Below are positions 43,399 through 54,081 of a stretch of DNA of 64,000 nt, piece after piece. The position numbers and the translations under genes were made by a program. The DNA comes from Bdellovibrio sp. (lineage in GTDB: Bacteria > Bdellovibrionota > Bdellovibrionia > Bdellovibrionales > Bdellovibrionaceae), in NCBI GenBank assembly GCA_014376435.1, contig JACMRL010000025.1, forward strand, positions 230,226-294,225, read 5' to 3'. Under the pieces are notes generated by a model that had not been told where the DNA came from, ran no database searches, and worked only from the letters and a program-made list of their open reading frames with translations. Within the stretch, counting starts at the first letter, position 1. The number at the start of each line of letters is the position of its first letter.

Positions 43399-45861
43399 AT
43401 GGATTCTACGAATGATGTAAAAGGTATAACGAACGTTGATATAAATAAAGAAATGCGCGAAGCGTATTTGCAATACTCGATGTCGGTTATTGTGGGCCGA
43501 GCCCTCCCCGATGTTCGTGATGGTTTAAAACCAGTTCACAGACGAGTTTTATTTGCGCAGCACGAACTTTCTAATACCAGCGACAAACCTTATAAAAAAT
43601 CTGCCCGCGTAGTCGGTGACGTTATTGGTAAATACCATCCACATGGTGATTCGGCTGTTTACGAAACGATGGTTCGTATGGCGCAAGATTTCTCGCTTCG
43701 CTATCCGTTGATTGATGGCCAAGGTAACTTCGGTTCGGTCGATGGAGACTCTGCAGCCGCTTCCCGTTATACCGAAGTTCGTATGACTAAATTAGCGGAA
43801 GAGATTTTATCAGATCTTGAAAAAGACACGGTTCCATTTGGTCCGAACTATGATGATTCATTACAAATCCCGTTAATTTTACCAGCTAAATTCCCCAACT
43901 TATTAGTAAATGGTTCGTCAGGCATCGCGGTTGGTATGGCGACAAATATTCCGCCACATAATTTAGGCGAAGTCATTGATGGATGTATTCATTTAATTCA
44001 TAACCCGAATTGCGGGATCGAAGAATTAATCGAAAGAATTCCTGGACCAGATTTTCCGACGGCGGGCCAAATTGCTGGTAAAGAAGGTATTTTACAAGCC
44101 TACCGCAAAGGTCGCGGCATCATTACAATCAAAGCAAAAACTGAAATCGAAATTAAAAAAGATCACGAAGAAATTATTATTTCTGAAATTCCTTACCAAG
44201 TTAACAAAGCAAAATTAGTTGAAAGCATCGCCGATTTAGTTAAAGAAAAAACCGTTGAAGGCATCTCAGACATTCGTGATGAGTCTTCACGCGAAGGGAT
44301 GCGAGTTGTTGTTGTATTAAAGCGCGGCGAAAATGCGTCAGTGGTTTTAAATCGTCTTTTTAAATTTACGCAGTTACAGGTTAGCTTCGGCATCATCATG
44401 TTAGCGTTAGATGCGAAAAGTCAGCCTTTCATATTCAACTTAAAACAAATGCTTGAAGCTTTCATTGAACATCGGCGCGATGTGGTTACGAAGCGCTGTA
44501 TTTTTGAATTAAAAAAAGCTCAAGAACGCGCACATATTTTAGAAGGCTTAAAAAAAGCTTTAGATCAAATTGATGCGGTAATCGCAACGATTAAGGCTTC
44601 TAAAGAAGCTCATTCAGCACGCGAAGCTTTAATGTCTACCTTTCAATTCTCAGAGCGCCAAGCGGTGGCAATCTTAGAAATGCGTTTACAGCGTTTAACG
44701 GGTTTAGAGATTCAAAAGATTATCGATGAATTAGGTGAGCTAACGAAACAAATTGAATGGTTAAGATTCGTCTTAGCCGACGTTAAAGAAATTTATAAAA
44801 TTATCGTCGCAGAATTAGAAGATATTAAAAAACGTTATTCTGATCCACGCCGTACTGAAATCACGGGCGATTTATCTGACATCGAAGATGAAGATCTGAT
44901 TTCAGACGAAGCAATGGTAGTTACAATCACGAACACGGGCTATATCAAACGTATTTCGACAGAAGAGTACCGCGTACAAAAACGTGGCGGCAAAGGCCTG
45001 AAAGGTATGGAAACTCGTGAAGAAGATTACGTAACGGATATCTTCACGGCGTCGACTAAAACGATGCTTCTAGTTTTCACTGATAAGGGCAAAGTTTACT
45101 GGTGTAAAGTTCATAGACTTCCATTAGGAAGCCGAATTTCAAAAGGCAAAGCGATTGCAAACGTAGTTAATTTAGCAGCGGGCGAAAAAGTTCGCGCCAT
45201 TTTACCAGTAAATGAATTCGTAGAAAATAAATCAGTGGTTATGTTAACTGAAAAAGGAATTATCAAGAAAACATCTTTGGATGCCTTCTCAAATCCTCGT
45301 CAAGCCGGTATTATTGCTTTAACAACCGATCTTGAAGATCAAGTTGTTGCGGTCAAAATGTCTGACGGACAAAGTGATATCTTCATTGCTACCAAAGAAG
45401 GAATGTCAATTCGCTTTAATGAAGATGACGTTCGCGTGATGGGTCGTTCGGCGCGTGGCGTGAAAGGCATTACTTTATCTAAAGATGATATTGTAGTTGC
45501 GATGGAAGTTCTTGAAAAAGGAACGCCGGATACAATTTTGATGGTTACGTCAAAAGGTTACGGTAAGCGCTCTGAAACAGGCGAATACCGCGTACAAAGT
45601 CGCGGTGGCGTTGGTATTATTACGCAAAAAACTACGGACAAAGTAGGCGATGTAGTTGGAACTAAAAAAGTGAGTCCAACTCAAGAATTGATTTTATCAA
45701 CGGACCAAGGCCAAGTTATTCGTATGAAAATTTCTGATATTTCAGTTCTAGGCCGTAACACGCAAGGCGTACGTTTGATCAATCTTGATGATAAGCAAGA
45801 ATTCGTTAAAGGTATCGCCGTAGTCGATGACGATGATAAAACCGGTGAAGAAGTACATTAA
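43399..45861 (+). CDS. gyrA: DNA gyrase subunit A
   Basis: [64 protein letters not shown]. Confidence 0.99.
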   Translation: MDSTNDVKGITNVDINKEMREAYLQYSMSVIVGRALPDVRDGLKPVHRRVLFAQHELSNTSDKPYKKSARVVGDVIGKYHPHGDSAVYETMVRMAQDFSLRYPLIDGQGNFGSVDGDSAAASRYTEVRMTKLAEEILSDLEKDTVPFGPNYDDSLQIPLILPAKFPNLLVNGSSGIAVGMATNIPPHNLGEVIDGCIHLIHNPNCGIEELIERIPGPDFPTAGQIAGKEGILQAYRKGRGIITIKAKTEIEIKKDHEEIIISEIPYQVNKAKLVESIADLVKEKTVEGISDIRDESSREGMRVVVVLKRGENASVVLNRLFKFTQLQVSFGIIMLALDAKSQPFIFNLKQMLEAFIEHRRDVVTKRCIFELKKAQERAHILEGLKKALDQIDAVIATIKASKEAHSAREALMSTFQFSERQAVAILEMRLQRLTGLEIQKIIDELGELTKQIEWLRFVLADVKEIYKIIVAELEDIKKRYSDPRRTEITGDLSDIEDEDLISDEAMVVTITNTGYIKRISTEEYRVQKRGGKGLKGMETREEDYVTDIFTASTKTMLLVFTDKGKVYWCKVHRLPLGSRISKGKAIANVVNLAAGEKVRAILPVNEFVENKSVVMLTEKGIIKKTSLDAFSNPRQAGIIALTTDLEDQVVAVKMSDGQSDIFIATKEGMSIRFNEDDVRVMGRSARGVKGITLSKDDIVVAMEVLEKGTPDTILMVTSKGYGKRSETGEYRVQSRGGVGIITQKTTDKVGDVVGTKKVSPTQELILSTDQGQVIRMKISDISVLGRNTQGVRLINLDDKQEFVKGIAVVDDDDKTGEEVH

Positions 45862-46648
45862 AACTATTTTTATGATGAGTGCCGCGCTTTTTATAAGCGC
45901 GTGCACACCTCAATCTGACCGACTATATTCTGATGCCTATTCTGAAATTGAGAAGGGGCATTTTAGACTGGCGCTTGATTTACTGGAGCGCTCTGCGCAG
46001 CAAGCATCTAATAATAAAAAGAAAACCAAAGCCTTAGTTGAGGCCGCACGTATCGCGCGCTTTGAAATACAAGACTACAATCGGGCCTTACGAATTAATC
46101 GCGAGATTGTCTTAAAATCTGAAGACTCCAAACAAAGATTAAATGCGCAAGAAGCTTTGGCGGAAATTTATCTCGAAAATTTACAAAATTATAATCAAGC
46201 ACTTGGTGAATTAATGATTCTAGAACAGCTTGTTCCTGATTTATTACACAAAGAAAAGTTACGTCTTAAAATTGCTCAAGCTCAATTTTTTACGGGAAAC
46301 CCTAAAAGCACGCTAGAATATATTGATGCTTCGATTAAAACGGCTAGCCTCGAAAAAAAAAATTTTCTAAAATTAAAAGCCCAGGCCTTTATTTCAATGA
46401 AAAGATTTGATGAATCATTATCCGTGTACGAAGAACTTCGCACTTTGGATGCAAATTTTTTTGAAAAAGAAAATTTGTATGTGGCAACCTCGATTGCTTA
46501 TGAAGAAAAAGAAGACTATGCCGCCGCCCTATCGTATTTAGAAAAATATAAAGATCTGATTAAAGATAAATCTTATCTTGAGCTCCGCACAAAAAGACTT
46601 AAAGAAAGATTAGCGAATAAACCATTATTTAAAGGCCGCCGAAAATGA
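45827..46648 (+). CDS. TPR-containing lipoprotein (start may be slightly downstream)
   Basis: Lipobox ISAC; repeated helical motifs. Confidence 0.75.
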   Translation: MTMIKPVKKYIKTIFMMSAALFISACTPQSDRLYSDAYSEIEKGHFRLALDLLERSAQQASNNKKKTKALVEAARIARFEIQDYNRALRINREIVLKSEDSKQRLNAQEALAEIYLENLQNYNQALGELMILEQLVPDLLHKEKLRLKIAQAQFFTGNPKSTLEYIDASIKTASLEKKNFLKLKAQAFISMKRFDESLSVYEELRTLDANFFEKENLYVATSIAYEEKEDYAAALSYLEKYKDLIKDKSYLELRTKRLKERLANKPLFKGRRK

Positions 46649-46654
46649 GGTTTT

Positions 46655-46855
46655 GTGAGAAAAAATAAATATGTGGTATTTGCCATGATCGGATTCGAGC
46701 TAGTGGCCTTTATTTTAATTGCGCTGTGGTTGGGCAACTTCTTAGCATCCAAGGGCTTTGATTCGACGATTTCTCAGACCGCATGCGTGCTAGCCGCCTT
46801 TTTAATTTGGTTTATCAGTTTGATGTTAAAGCTAAAGGGCCTTAGAAATGATTAA
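46655..46855 (+). CDS. AtpZ/AtpI-like small membrane protein
   Basis: Two TM segments; position upstream of atpI-atpB-atpE. Confidence 0.7.
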   Translation: MRKNKYVVFAMIGFELVAFILIALWLGNFLASKGFDSTISQTACVLAAFLIWFISLMLKLKGLRND

Positions 46856-47186
46856 ACGTGTGGCACTAGCCACTTTTTTGTTTTCCGTTATCCTTACATT
46901 AGCTTGTTATATTGCATTTGACCTTAACAATGCTCTTAGTTGTGCCTTAGGTGCATCAGTTATGCTGATTAATTTAGTAGGAATCTGGTTTGGTTGGAAA
47001 CTTGTCTTTTTGAAAAAATCTATTGCGTTAGCGGTTTTGGTCATTATATTTAAGTACTTAATTTTAGGACTGATTTTATGGAATTTTACCCAATATCAGT
47101 GGCTGCAACCGATTGGCTTTATTGTTGGTTTAAGCTCGCTCATGTTCGGAGTTATTTCTTCAGTTTTCTTAAAAAAGTTTTTATGA
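46848..47186 (+). CDS. atpI: ATP synthase I-like membrane protein
   Basis: Four TM segments; immediately upstream of atpB. Confidence 0.65.
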   Translation: MIKRVALATFLFSVILTLACYIAFDLNNALSCALGASVMLINLVGIWFGWKLVFLKKSIALAVLVIIFKYLILGLILWNFTQYQWLQPIGFIVGLSSLMFGVISSVFLKKFL

Positions 47187-47198
47187 AATGGGGACCCT

Positions 47199-47885
47199 AT
47201 GCATTTTAACTGGACGCAATTAATTCCTGGCGTTGGACATTACTACACTCACGTAGCTACTTTAATTATCGTATCACTGGTCATCATGGCGATGGGCTTA
47301 GTAGCTCGCGCATCTTTAGGTAAAGGCGAAACAGCGGTTGTACCAACTGGAAATTTTTCAGTTCGCGGAATTTTTGAAGTGTTCACTGAATACATTGGTG
47401 GTTTGGCTGATCAAGTCATCGGACACCACGGCCGCGCGTTTGCTCCGTACTTCTGTGCGATCTTCACATATATTTTATTTAATAACTTAGTTGGTTTAAT
47501 TCCGGGAATGACTCCCGCGACTGAGAATTTTAATACAACATTCGCATTCGGTATTTTTTCTTTCTTAGCGTACAACGTGATCGGTCTCAAAGCCGGCGGC
47601 ATGGGATACTTAAAACATTTTTTAGGACCTGTTTTATGGCTGGCTCCATTAATGTTAATTATCGAAATTATTTCTCACATCATTCGTCCGCTAACATTAG
47701 GTTTGCGTCTAGCAAACGTAATGACGGGTGATCACACGGTTCTTGCGGTGTTCTTGGGATTATTCCCAATCGGCCCGGCAATTCCGTTCTACGCGATGGG
47801 CTTACTGGTTTGTACAATCCAGGCCTTCGTATTTACATTATTATCAATGGTCTACGTAGCTCTTGCAACAGCTAGCGACCACTAA
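47199..47885 (+). CDS. atpB: ATP synthase a subunit
   Basis: FNNLVGLIPGMTPATENFNTTFAFG; HIIRPLTLGLRLANVMTGDH. Confidence 0.98.
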   Translation: MHFNWTQLIPGVGHYYTHVATLIIVSLVIMAMGLVARASLGKGETAVVPTGNFSVRGIFEVFTEYIGGLADQVIGHHGRAFAPYFCAIFTYILFNNLVGLIPGMTPATENFNTTFAFGIFSFLAYNVIGLKAGGMGYLKHFLGPVLWLAPLMLIIEIISHIIRPLTLGLRLANVMTGDHTVLAVFLGLFPIGPAIPFYAMGLLVCTIQAFVFTLLSMVYVALATASDH

Positions 47886-47912
47886 CAACCATCTCTAAAA
47901 GGAGAATGAATC

Positions 47913-48230
47913 ATGAAAAAGGCATTATTATTTGCTGTAACAACTTTGGCTTCTATAGCTGCATTCGCGCAAGACGCCTCTGCATCTGGTAACCACATCG
48001 GTATGATCGCAATCGGTTCTGCAATCGCAATCGGCTTAGCAGTCTACGGTGGAACATCAGCTCAAGGTAAAGCAGCAGCAGCAGCTTTAGAAGGTATCGC
48101 TCGCAATCCAGCAGCAGCTGACAAATTATTCACACCGCTTATCTTATCTTTAGCTCTTATCGAGTCTTTAGTAATTTTAGCGTTCCTAGTAGCGTTCATC
48201 AAAATCCCAGCAGCAAAGTTCGGTTTCTAG
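47913..48230 (+). CDS. atpE: ATP synthase c subunit with N-terminal signal-like extension
   Basis: GKAAAAALEGIARNPAA loop and LALIESLVI carboxylate; N-term MKKALLFAVTTLASIAAFAQ. Confidence 0.97.
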   Translation: MKKALLFAVTTLASIAAFAQDASASGNHIGMIAIGSAIAIGLAVYGGTSAQGKAAAAALEGIARNPAAADKLFTPLILSLALIESLVILAFLVAFIKIPAAKFGF

Positions 48231-48290
48231 TTTTATTTGGCTAAAGCCAATAAGGCCAAAACGAAAATTGTTATTAGACTTAGTAATACG

Positions 48291-48317
48291 AAAGCCGGCA
48301 GAAATGTCGGCTTTTTT
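48291..48317 (+). terminator. Rho-independent terminator downstream of atpE
   Basis: aaagccggc-agaaat-gtcggcttttttt. Confidence 0.9.
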
Positions 48318-48325
48318 ATGATCGT

Positions 48326-48727
48326 TTAATTACAAATTCGCTTAGCCTGCAAAGATTGAATTGTATTAGCAGCAACATCTAAAGAATATTTGTCTACGCC
48401 TGCTGTAGATCCATAGCGCTCAAGCTCAGTTTGCCCGATATTAAGAATGACGGGATTGTTTGAGCGCACATCTAACGTAATGCTACACTTTTCTAAATCA
48501 ACCTCAGCCGTGCAAAGACCTTTTTCAATTAAGGATTCACGAAGCTCAACTAAAGATTCTAGATCGATTCGGGAAAAAGTCGATGCCGAAATTTGAATTT
48601 CTCCTTTCATCAATGCGTAGATGTTAATTAAGGCTGCACCCATATTCTGATTTGGCTTGATCTGACAGACATCAGCAAAAGCGAAAGAAGACAGGCTAAA
48701 AACGAAGGCGATCAATAATTTTTTCAT
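48326..48727 (-). CDS. Small secreted protein of unknown function
   Basis: Signal peptide MKKLLIAFVFSLSSFAFA; four Cys. Confidence 0.75.
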   Translation of the reverse strand: MKKLLIAFVFSLSSFAFADVCQIKPNQNMGAALINIYALMKGEIQISASTFSRIDLESLVELRESLIEKGLCTAEVDLEKCSITLDVRSNNPVILNIGQTELERYGSTAGVDKYSLDVAANTIQSLQAKRICN

Positions 48728-48752
48728 AAAAATTCCTTTGCAGTTTGTTTGT

Positions 48753-48780
48753 ATATTATCGCTGCAAAGCTGAATGCCAA
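48753..48780 (-). promoter_or_regulatory. Sigma70-like promoter for the 48326-48727 gene
   Basis: On minus strand TTGGCA (48775-48780), 16-nt spacer, TAATAT (48753-48758). Confidence 0.55.
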
Positions 48781-48813
48781 CTTGAGGGCTGATTTTTGTA
48801 TACTTAATTTTCG

Positions 48814-48838
48814 GAATTGAATTGAATTGAATTGAATT
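48814..48838. repeat. (GAATT)5 pentanucleotide repeat
   Basis: Five exact copies, followed by GA. Confidence 0.97.
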
Positions 48839-48922
48839 GAAAAATCAACGACTTACCCCGTGCTGTCAAACTTATTGAGGGTAAGTAACAATTCAGGCCC
48901 GGAAGTCTTTCTGTTAAACTTT

Positions 48923-50293
48923 CTATAAATACTGATTTACAACGCTCATCACGGAGTCTTGAATGCGCGCTAGGCCGCCTGCCGTTGACGATTCGAAGCG
49001 AACCACTAAAACGGGCTGAGTATTTGACGAACGTGCCAAGGCCCAGCCGTCAGCGAAGCTGATGCGGATCCCATCGATTAAATTTACTTTAATATCTTTA
49101 TCAGTCGATTTAGAAAACTTCTCTTTTACTTTTTCAACGATGAGAACTTTTTTCTCTTCCGTTGTGTCAATGCGGATTTCTGGAGTACTGAATGAAGACG
49201 GTAAGCCCTCTAACAACTGAGGAATTGTTTTCCCTGTTTTCACCAGTATTTCACACAATCTTAAGCCCGCGTAAGGAGCATCGTCGTAACCGTAGTTGCG
49301 GTCTGCGAAAAAGATATGGCCGCTCATCTCGCCGCCGAAGGGTGCTTTTTCGATTTTAATTTTTTCTTTTACTAAGCTGTGGCCGGTTTTCCACATGATT
49401 GGCTCGCCGCCGTTTTTAGCGATGTCTTGATACATGCGATCAGAACATTTTACATCGCCAACAATCTTTGCGCCTTTTTTTGTTTGTAAAACATCTCGGG
49501 CAAAGATCGTCATAAGTTCGTCGCCGTAAATCATTTTACCCGTGTGATCAACGACACCGATACGATCCGCATCTCCATCGAAGCCGATTCCACAAACAGC
49601 GCCGGTTTCTAAAACTTTCTTTTTTAAATCTACTAAATTATGTTCAACGGTTGGATCCGGATGATGATTCGGAAAATTTCCGTCGGGCTGTTCAAATAAA
49701 ATTTCTGGATAAAGACCTACGGTATTATAAAGTCTACGGATGATGCTGCCGCCGGCACCGTTGCCAGAATCAAGTACTACTTTAAGACCTTTTAGGTCAC
49801 CGAATTCTTTTTTGTAACGCTCAAGATATTCGGGCGCGATATCGTAATTTTTTACGGAACCCGTTCCGCTTATAAAATCTTTTTGTTCCATCACTTTTTT
49901 TAAAGCTTGGATTTCTTCGCCGTGAATCGTCGTTTTACCTAAAGAAATTTTGAAACCATTGTATTCGGGCGGATTGTGACTACCCGTAATCATCACGGCA
50001 CCATCTAAGTCCATTTGAAATGTTGAAAAATAACAAACCGGAGTTGTTACTAAACCAAGAATATAAACTTCTAGACCCGACTCTTTCATGCCTTGAGATA
50101 ATTTTTCAACGATCGCCGTTGACGATTCGCGCGCATCGTAACCGATTGAAACGCGTAAGTTTTTTTTGTTTGGAGTTTTCTTGGCTACGTAAGAAGAAAA
50201 AGATTTTCCGAGGTCGTAGGCAAAATCAAGATCAAATTGTTCATTGTAAACGCCGCGGATGTCGTACTCGCGAAAAATAACGGGGCTAAACAT
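48923..50293 (-). CDS. Phosphomannomutase/phosphoglucomutase
   Basis: IFREYDIRGVYNEQFD; MITGSHNPPEYNGFK; GFDGDADRIGVVD. Confidence 0.96.
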   Translation of the reverse strand: MFSPVIFREYDIRGVYNEQFDLDFAYDLGKSFSSYVAKKTPNKKNLRVSIGYDARESSTAIVEKLSQGMKESGLEVYILGLVTTPVCYFSTFQMDLDGAVMITGSHNPPEYNGFKISLGKTTIHGEEIQALKKVMEQKDFISGTGSVKNYDIAPEYLERYKKEFGDLKGLKVVLDSGNGAGGSIIRRLYNTVGLYPEILFEQPDGNFPNHHPDPTVEHNLVDLKKKVLETGAVCGIGFDGDADRIGVVDHTGKMIYGDELMTIFARDVLQTKKGAKIVGDVKCSDRMYQDIAKNGGEPIMWKTGHSLVKEKIKIEKAPFGGEMSGHIFFADRNYGYDDAPYAGLRLCEILVKTGKTIPQLLEGLPSSFSTPEIRIDTTEEKKVLIVEKVKEKFSKSTDKDIKVNLIDGIRISFADGWALARSSNTQPVLVVRFESSTAGGLARIQDSVMSVVNQYL

Positions 50294-50295
50294 AA

Positions 50296-51282
50296 TTAAA
50301 CTCCACTGGTTGTTAGTTTTAAATTGAGGTTGATCGCATCTAGCATCGAGTTGGGATTTGCTAGATTTTTATTATAAAGTTCAAAAGCAGTTCCGTGGTC
50401 TACGCTAGTTCTTACGAAAGGTAAACCAATGGTAAAATGTACGCCGGCATCTTGCCCATGATGCATTTTAAAAGGGATGAGGCCCTGGTCGTGATAGAGA
50501 CATAAAAATAAAGAATATTTATTCCAGTTTTTTTTCAAAAAAGCGGCATCTGGAACAAGGGGCCCTCGAAAACCCTGAGGTAATTTTTTTAAAAACTTAT
50601 TTTCAAAAGAACCGATCAAGCCTGATTCGCCCGCGTGTGGATTTAAACCTAAAACGGCAATATCCTTTTTTGATCCAATGAGAGCTTGCATTTTTTTTGC
50701 GGCTTTAAAAGAAGAAGCCATCATTTTTTTATTTAAAGAAGATTCGATTTTAGAAAATGGAATATGATCTGTTGCAATCAGTACGTGGAAATCTTTTCCG
50801 ACGAAAGCCATGTGTAGTTCTGCTTTTGGACATAAAGTTCTAAATAACCCCGTGTGACCCAGCTCTTTACGGCCGGATTGTTTCACGAGCGTTTTAGAGA
50901 GGGGCCCGGTAACAAGGCCATCTAAATTTTTATTTAGGCACGCGGTTGCCGCCTGAACAACCCAGTCGGCTGCATTTGATTTCAAACTAAGATCAATTAA
51001 ATAGTTATTTTGCGTAGGCTTATTAATTTCAAGTGAACTTACGAAATCAAGCGCTACGTCTAAACTAAAAAAAGTTAGGCGCGTCCACGTAGAATCGATT
51101 AACTTAAAGTAGCGAGCCTGTTTTTTTTCTTGTTGCTGATCGCGAAACAGGAAAAATAAGGTTCCTTTTACAGGCTTAATTTGCGCAAGTGCTTTGGCGG
51201 TTACTTCAAAACCGATTCCCGACGGATCACCCGTCGTGATCGCGATTTTTTTAAGTGCCGGTTTGGATTTTAATGTAGGCAT
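50296..51282 (-). CDS. pdxA: 4-hydroxythreonine-4-phosphate dehydrogenase
   Basis: IAITTGDPSGIGFEV; GLNPHAGESGLIG; YHDQGLIPFKMHHGQDAGVHFTIGLPFVRTSVDHGTAF. Confidence 0.96.
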   Translation of the reverse strand: MPTLKSKPALKKIAITTGDPSGIGFEVTAKALAQIKPVKGTLFFLFRDQQQEKKQARYFKLIDSTWTRLTFFSLDVALDFVSSLEINKPTQNNYLIDLSLKSNAADWVVQAATACLNKNLDGLVTGPLSKTLVKQSGRKELGHTGLFRTLCPKAELHMAFVGKDFHVLIATDHIPFSKIESSLNKKMMASSFKAAKKMQALIGSKKDIAVLGLNPHAGESGLIGSFENKFLKKLPQGFRGPLVPDAAFLKKNWNKYSLFLCLYHDQGLIPFKMHHGQDAGVHFTIGLPFVRTSVDHGTAFELYNKNLANPNSMLDAINLNLKLTTSGV

Positions 51283-52222
51283 CTTGTTTTTTTGACTCGA
51301 ACCAATTTTTTAACTGGCGCTGAAAGTTTTTTTCAACCAATGAGGCTTTAATCATTTCTTTTACCCGGGCGAAGCTCGGATCAAGAATTATTTTTTTAGA
51401 TAAAACTTTAACGATGTGGTAACCAGCCGAACTTTTAATAACATCAGAAACTGCATTTGCATCTAAAGAAGTAACGGCGCGCTCGATCTCGGGCAGAAAT
51501 TCTCCCGCGCGGAAAGCTCCTAAATAACCATCTTTGTTTGCGCCCGGAGTTTCATTTAATTTATTTGCTAAGTCGGAAAAATTCTCACCTTCGCGAATAC
51601 GAGCTAAAGCGGCCTGCGCTCTTGCTAGCGCGCCTTCGGCACCACCCTTTTTGGGCGAGAAGAAAATTTGTGAAATACTAAATTCATTTACGCTCGGCTT
51701 ACCGCCTGGATTTTTTGATAAATATTCTCCGTAAGCATCTTCATCCGTAATTCTCAATTTAGAAATAATTTCGCTTTCAAAAAAAGATTGGCGCTCAAGA
51801 CGAGTCTTAAGAACCTCTTTGTATTCGGCAAGTTGAAAACCCTGTTTTGCTAAAACTTTATTAAAGTCAGCGCGAGACATTTGATTTTTTCTAGCCATTT
51901 CGTTTAATTCAGTTTCTACGCGATCATCTACGATTGAAAGATTTTGCCTTTTAATCTCGGATTCAACTAGTTTTTCTCTGATTAAAAATTCTAGTTGTGC
52001 TTTTTCATTATTTTTTAAGGATGACACACTCTCGCCCAACAACAAAGTATCATCGATTGAGCCCGGTTTATTAATACGAGACTGTAGTTTTTTAAGATCT
52101 GATTGCAAGACGATTTCAGAATTTACCAAAACAATAATTTTATCGACGACCTCTTTGGCCTGGGCGCGCTCGATCGTAAACTGGCTGAAAATTGAAAATG
52201 ATAAAATGAATAAATAACGCAT
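51251..52222 (-). CDS. SurA-like periplasmic peptidyl-prolyl isomerase/chaperone
   Basis: SurA-N-like VVDKIIVLVNSEIVLQSDL and parvulin domain FSDLANKLNETPGANKDGYLG...AGYHIVKVL. Confidence 0.88.
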   Translation of the reverse strand: MRYLFILSFSIFSQFTIERAQAKEVVDKIIVLVNSEIVLQSDLKKLQSRINKPGSIDDTLLLGESVSSLKNNEKAQLEFLIREKLVESEIKRQNLSIVDDRVETELNEMARKNQMSRADFNKVLAKQGFQLAEYKEVLKTRLERQSFFESEIISKLRITDEDAYGEYLSKNPGGKPSVNEFSISQIFFSPKKGGAEGALARAQAALARIREGENFSDLANKLNETPGANKDGYLGAFRAGEFLPEIERAVTSLDANAVSDVIKSSAGYHIVKVLSKKIILDPSFARVKEMIKASLVEKNFQRQLKNWFESKKQDAYIKIQTGT

Positions 52223-52252
52223 AATTAAGCTCTTTTCTTTCCCGCTTAAAGA

Positions 52253-53254
52253 CTACCGAGTTTCCACGTAAATGCTATCAAGAATCACGTTGTTTTTGTA
52301 AACTTTGTATCTCTTGATTTGCTCATCTAGCCAAGCTGAAAATCGTGCAGTTTCGCGTAAAGCTAAAACTTCCCCCAGAACTTGTTCTTTTACTTCCGCG
52401 TAAGTACGTAGACGCTGTGATCGCTTCTGTTCGACCTTAAAAAGATGATAGCCATCCGAAAGCTTTAGCGGAGGTAAAACTTCGCCAACCCGCGCCTTAA
52501 ACGCCCGGTCAAAGTCAACCTGAGAATCACGCTCTACCCAACCAAACTGACCACCAAAGTTTGCATCGCTACTCATCGAAAATTTTTTAATTAGATCAGA
52601 GAACTTTTGCGCCCTGGTTAATTTTTTTACGATTTCGGCCTGGTTTTCGTCGGCCACTAAAATATGGGTTAATAAAACAGCTTCTTTGAGCTGGTAGCGT
52701 GTTTTATTGCTTTGAAAGTATGATTCTAGTTCTTCTTCGGTGGGCGCTAGAGAATCTTTAAGAAGTTGTTTAAAGATAATTTTTCTTTTTAAACTGTTTT
52801 CAAGTTTTTTTTCCCACTGCGCGTACGTGATGCCTTCTTCGCTTAAGGCTTCGCGAAAACTTGCATCGTCGGGATAATCGCCAATTAAACTTTTAAGCTC
52901 AGTATCGATCTCTTTTTGAGTTAAAACCAACTTCTTTTCAGCAAACCAAAGCAGCATCAATGATTCGACGATAAAATCACTGACGATTTTATCTTTAAAG
53001 CGGCTAAGCACTTGCGGATCTTTGGCCGAAAGCGCATCTAAATTTTTCAATTTTGAAGCTAAAGATTTAGAAAGATCTTGAGTCGTTAATTTATGCGGAC
53101 CAACCGAAACGACAGTTTGGGTTAAAATACGATTTGAAAAGTAGTCGCATCCCGTTAAATTAATCAGGGCAAAAACAAAAAACCCCGCAATCGCGAGGCT
53201 TTTCAAGTTCAAAATGATTTGAGTTTTTTTACTCAACCAGTTTTGAGTTAACAT
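52253..53254 (-). CDS. Parvulin-type peptidyl-prolyl isomerase lipoprotein
   Basis: Lipobox LTGC; FSDLIKKFSMSSDANFGGQFGWVERDS. Confidence 0.88.
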   Translation of the reverse strand: MLTQNWLSKKTQIILNLKSLAIAGFFVFALINLTGCDYFSNRILTQTVVSVGPHKLTTQDLSKSLASKLKNLDALSAKDPQVLSRFKDKIVSDFIVESLMLLWFAEKKLVLTQKEIDTELKSLIGDYPDDASFREALSEEGITYAQWEKKLENSLKRKIIFKQLLKDSLAPTEEELESYFQSNKTRYQLKEAVLLTHILVADENQAEIVKKLTRAQKFSDLIKKFSMSSDANFGGQFGWVERDSQVDFDRAFKARVGEVLPPLKLSDGYHLFKVEQKRSQRLRTYAEVKEQVLGEVLALRETARFSAWLDEQIKRYKVYKNNVILDSIYVETR

Positions 53255-54044
53255 TAATTTGGTAATTCTTTTTTACGTTGTTAAAAAAGTTATCGAAAAC
53301 GGCTCTTCTTTTTTCATCGAAGACTGCCATTCGGATTTCGCGCTTAGTTGCTTCTTCATACGTACGACGACCCGTTAATTTAATAATGTGAAAGCCAAAT
53401 GGTGTCTCTACCACATTAGAAACTTCGTTTAATTTTAAAGAAACGGCGGCATTGTAGAATGGCGGAATTAAAGAAAGTCTTGATTGCCAGCCAATGTCGC
53501 CACCTAAATTTTTTGTAGTTGGATCATCAGAATAAAGACGAACTAATTCTTCAAACGGACGTTTTGATTTTTTAACGTCATCTAAAATTTCACCCGCACG
53601 TTTTTTTGCTTCTGCACGCTGCTCAGGCGTTGCGCCGGGTTTTACGTCGATTAAAATATCAGAAATACGCAATTGCGGATTATTCGCGTACCAAGCCTTC
53701 ATTTCACCTTCAGACACTTTGTTTTCTTGAACTTTGGCGCCTAATTCTTTTTCCAGCAAACCTTTGTATAGTTCTTGGTTCATACGATCTTGTACGATTG
53801 GATCTTTTTCTAAACCGCGCTTACGCGCTTCTTGAAGACCCACTTCATAACGGACCAGATCTTCTAGAAATACTTTTTTATTGGGAGGATTTACTAAAAC
53901 CTGTGAAGTAACTTCTTTGTATTTGCGATTGAACTCTTCAAGAGTAATTTTTTTAGTTCCTACAGTTGCCACTACATCCGACGGCTTACCTTGTGACCAA
54001 GCCATCGTTGAAACTAAAAGGGCCGGAATTAAAATCCATTTCAT
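53229..54044 (-). CDS. PpiC-type peptidyl-prolyl cis-trans isomerase
   Basis: Signal peptide; FEELVRLYSDDPTTKNLGGDIGWQSRLSLIPPF...PFGFHIIKLTGRR. Confidence 0.92.
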   Translation of the reverse strand: MKWILIPALLVSTMAWSQGKPSDVVATVGTKKITLEEFNRKYKEVTSQVLVNPPNKKVFLEDLVRYEVGLQEARKRGLEKDPIVQDRMNQELYKGLLEKELGAKVQENKVSEGEMKAWYANNPQLRISDILIDVKPGATPEQRAEAKKRAGEILDDVKKSKRPFEELVRLYSDDPTTKNLGGDIGWQSRLSLIPPFYNAAVSLKLNEVSNVVETPFGFHIIKLTGRRTYEEATKREIRMAVFDEKRRAVFDNFFNNVKKNYQINVNSKLVE

Positions 54045-54081
54045 AGCTGCCTATCCTTTGCTGAATTGTTCATATTTAATG

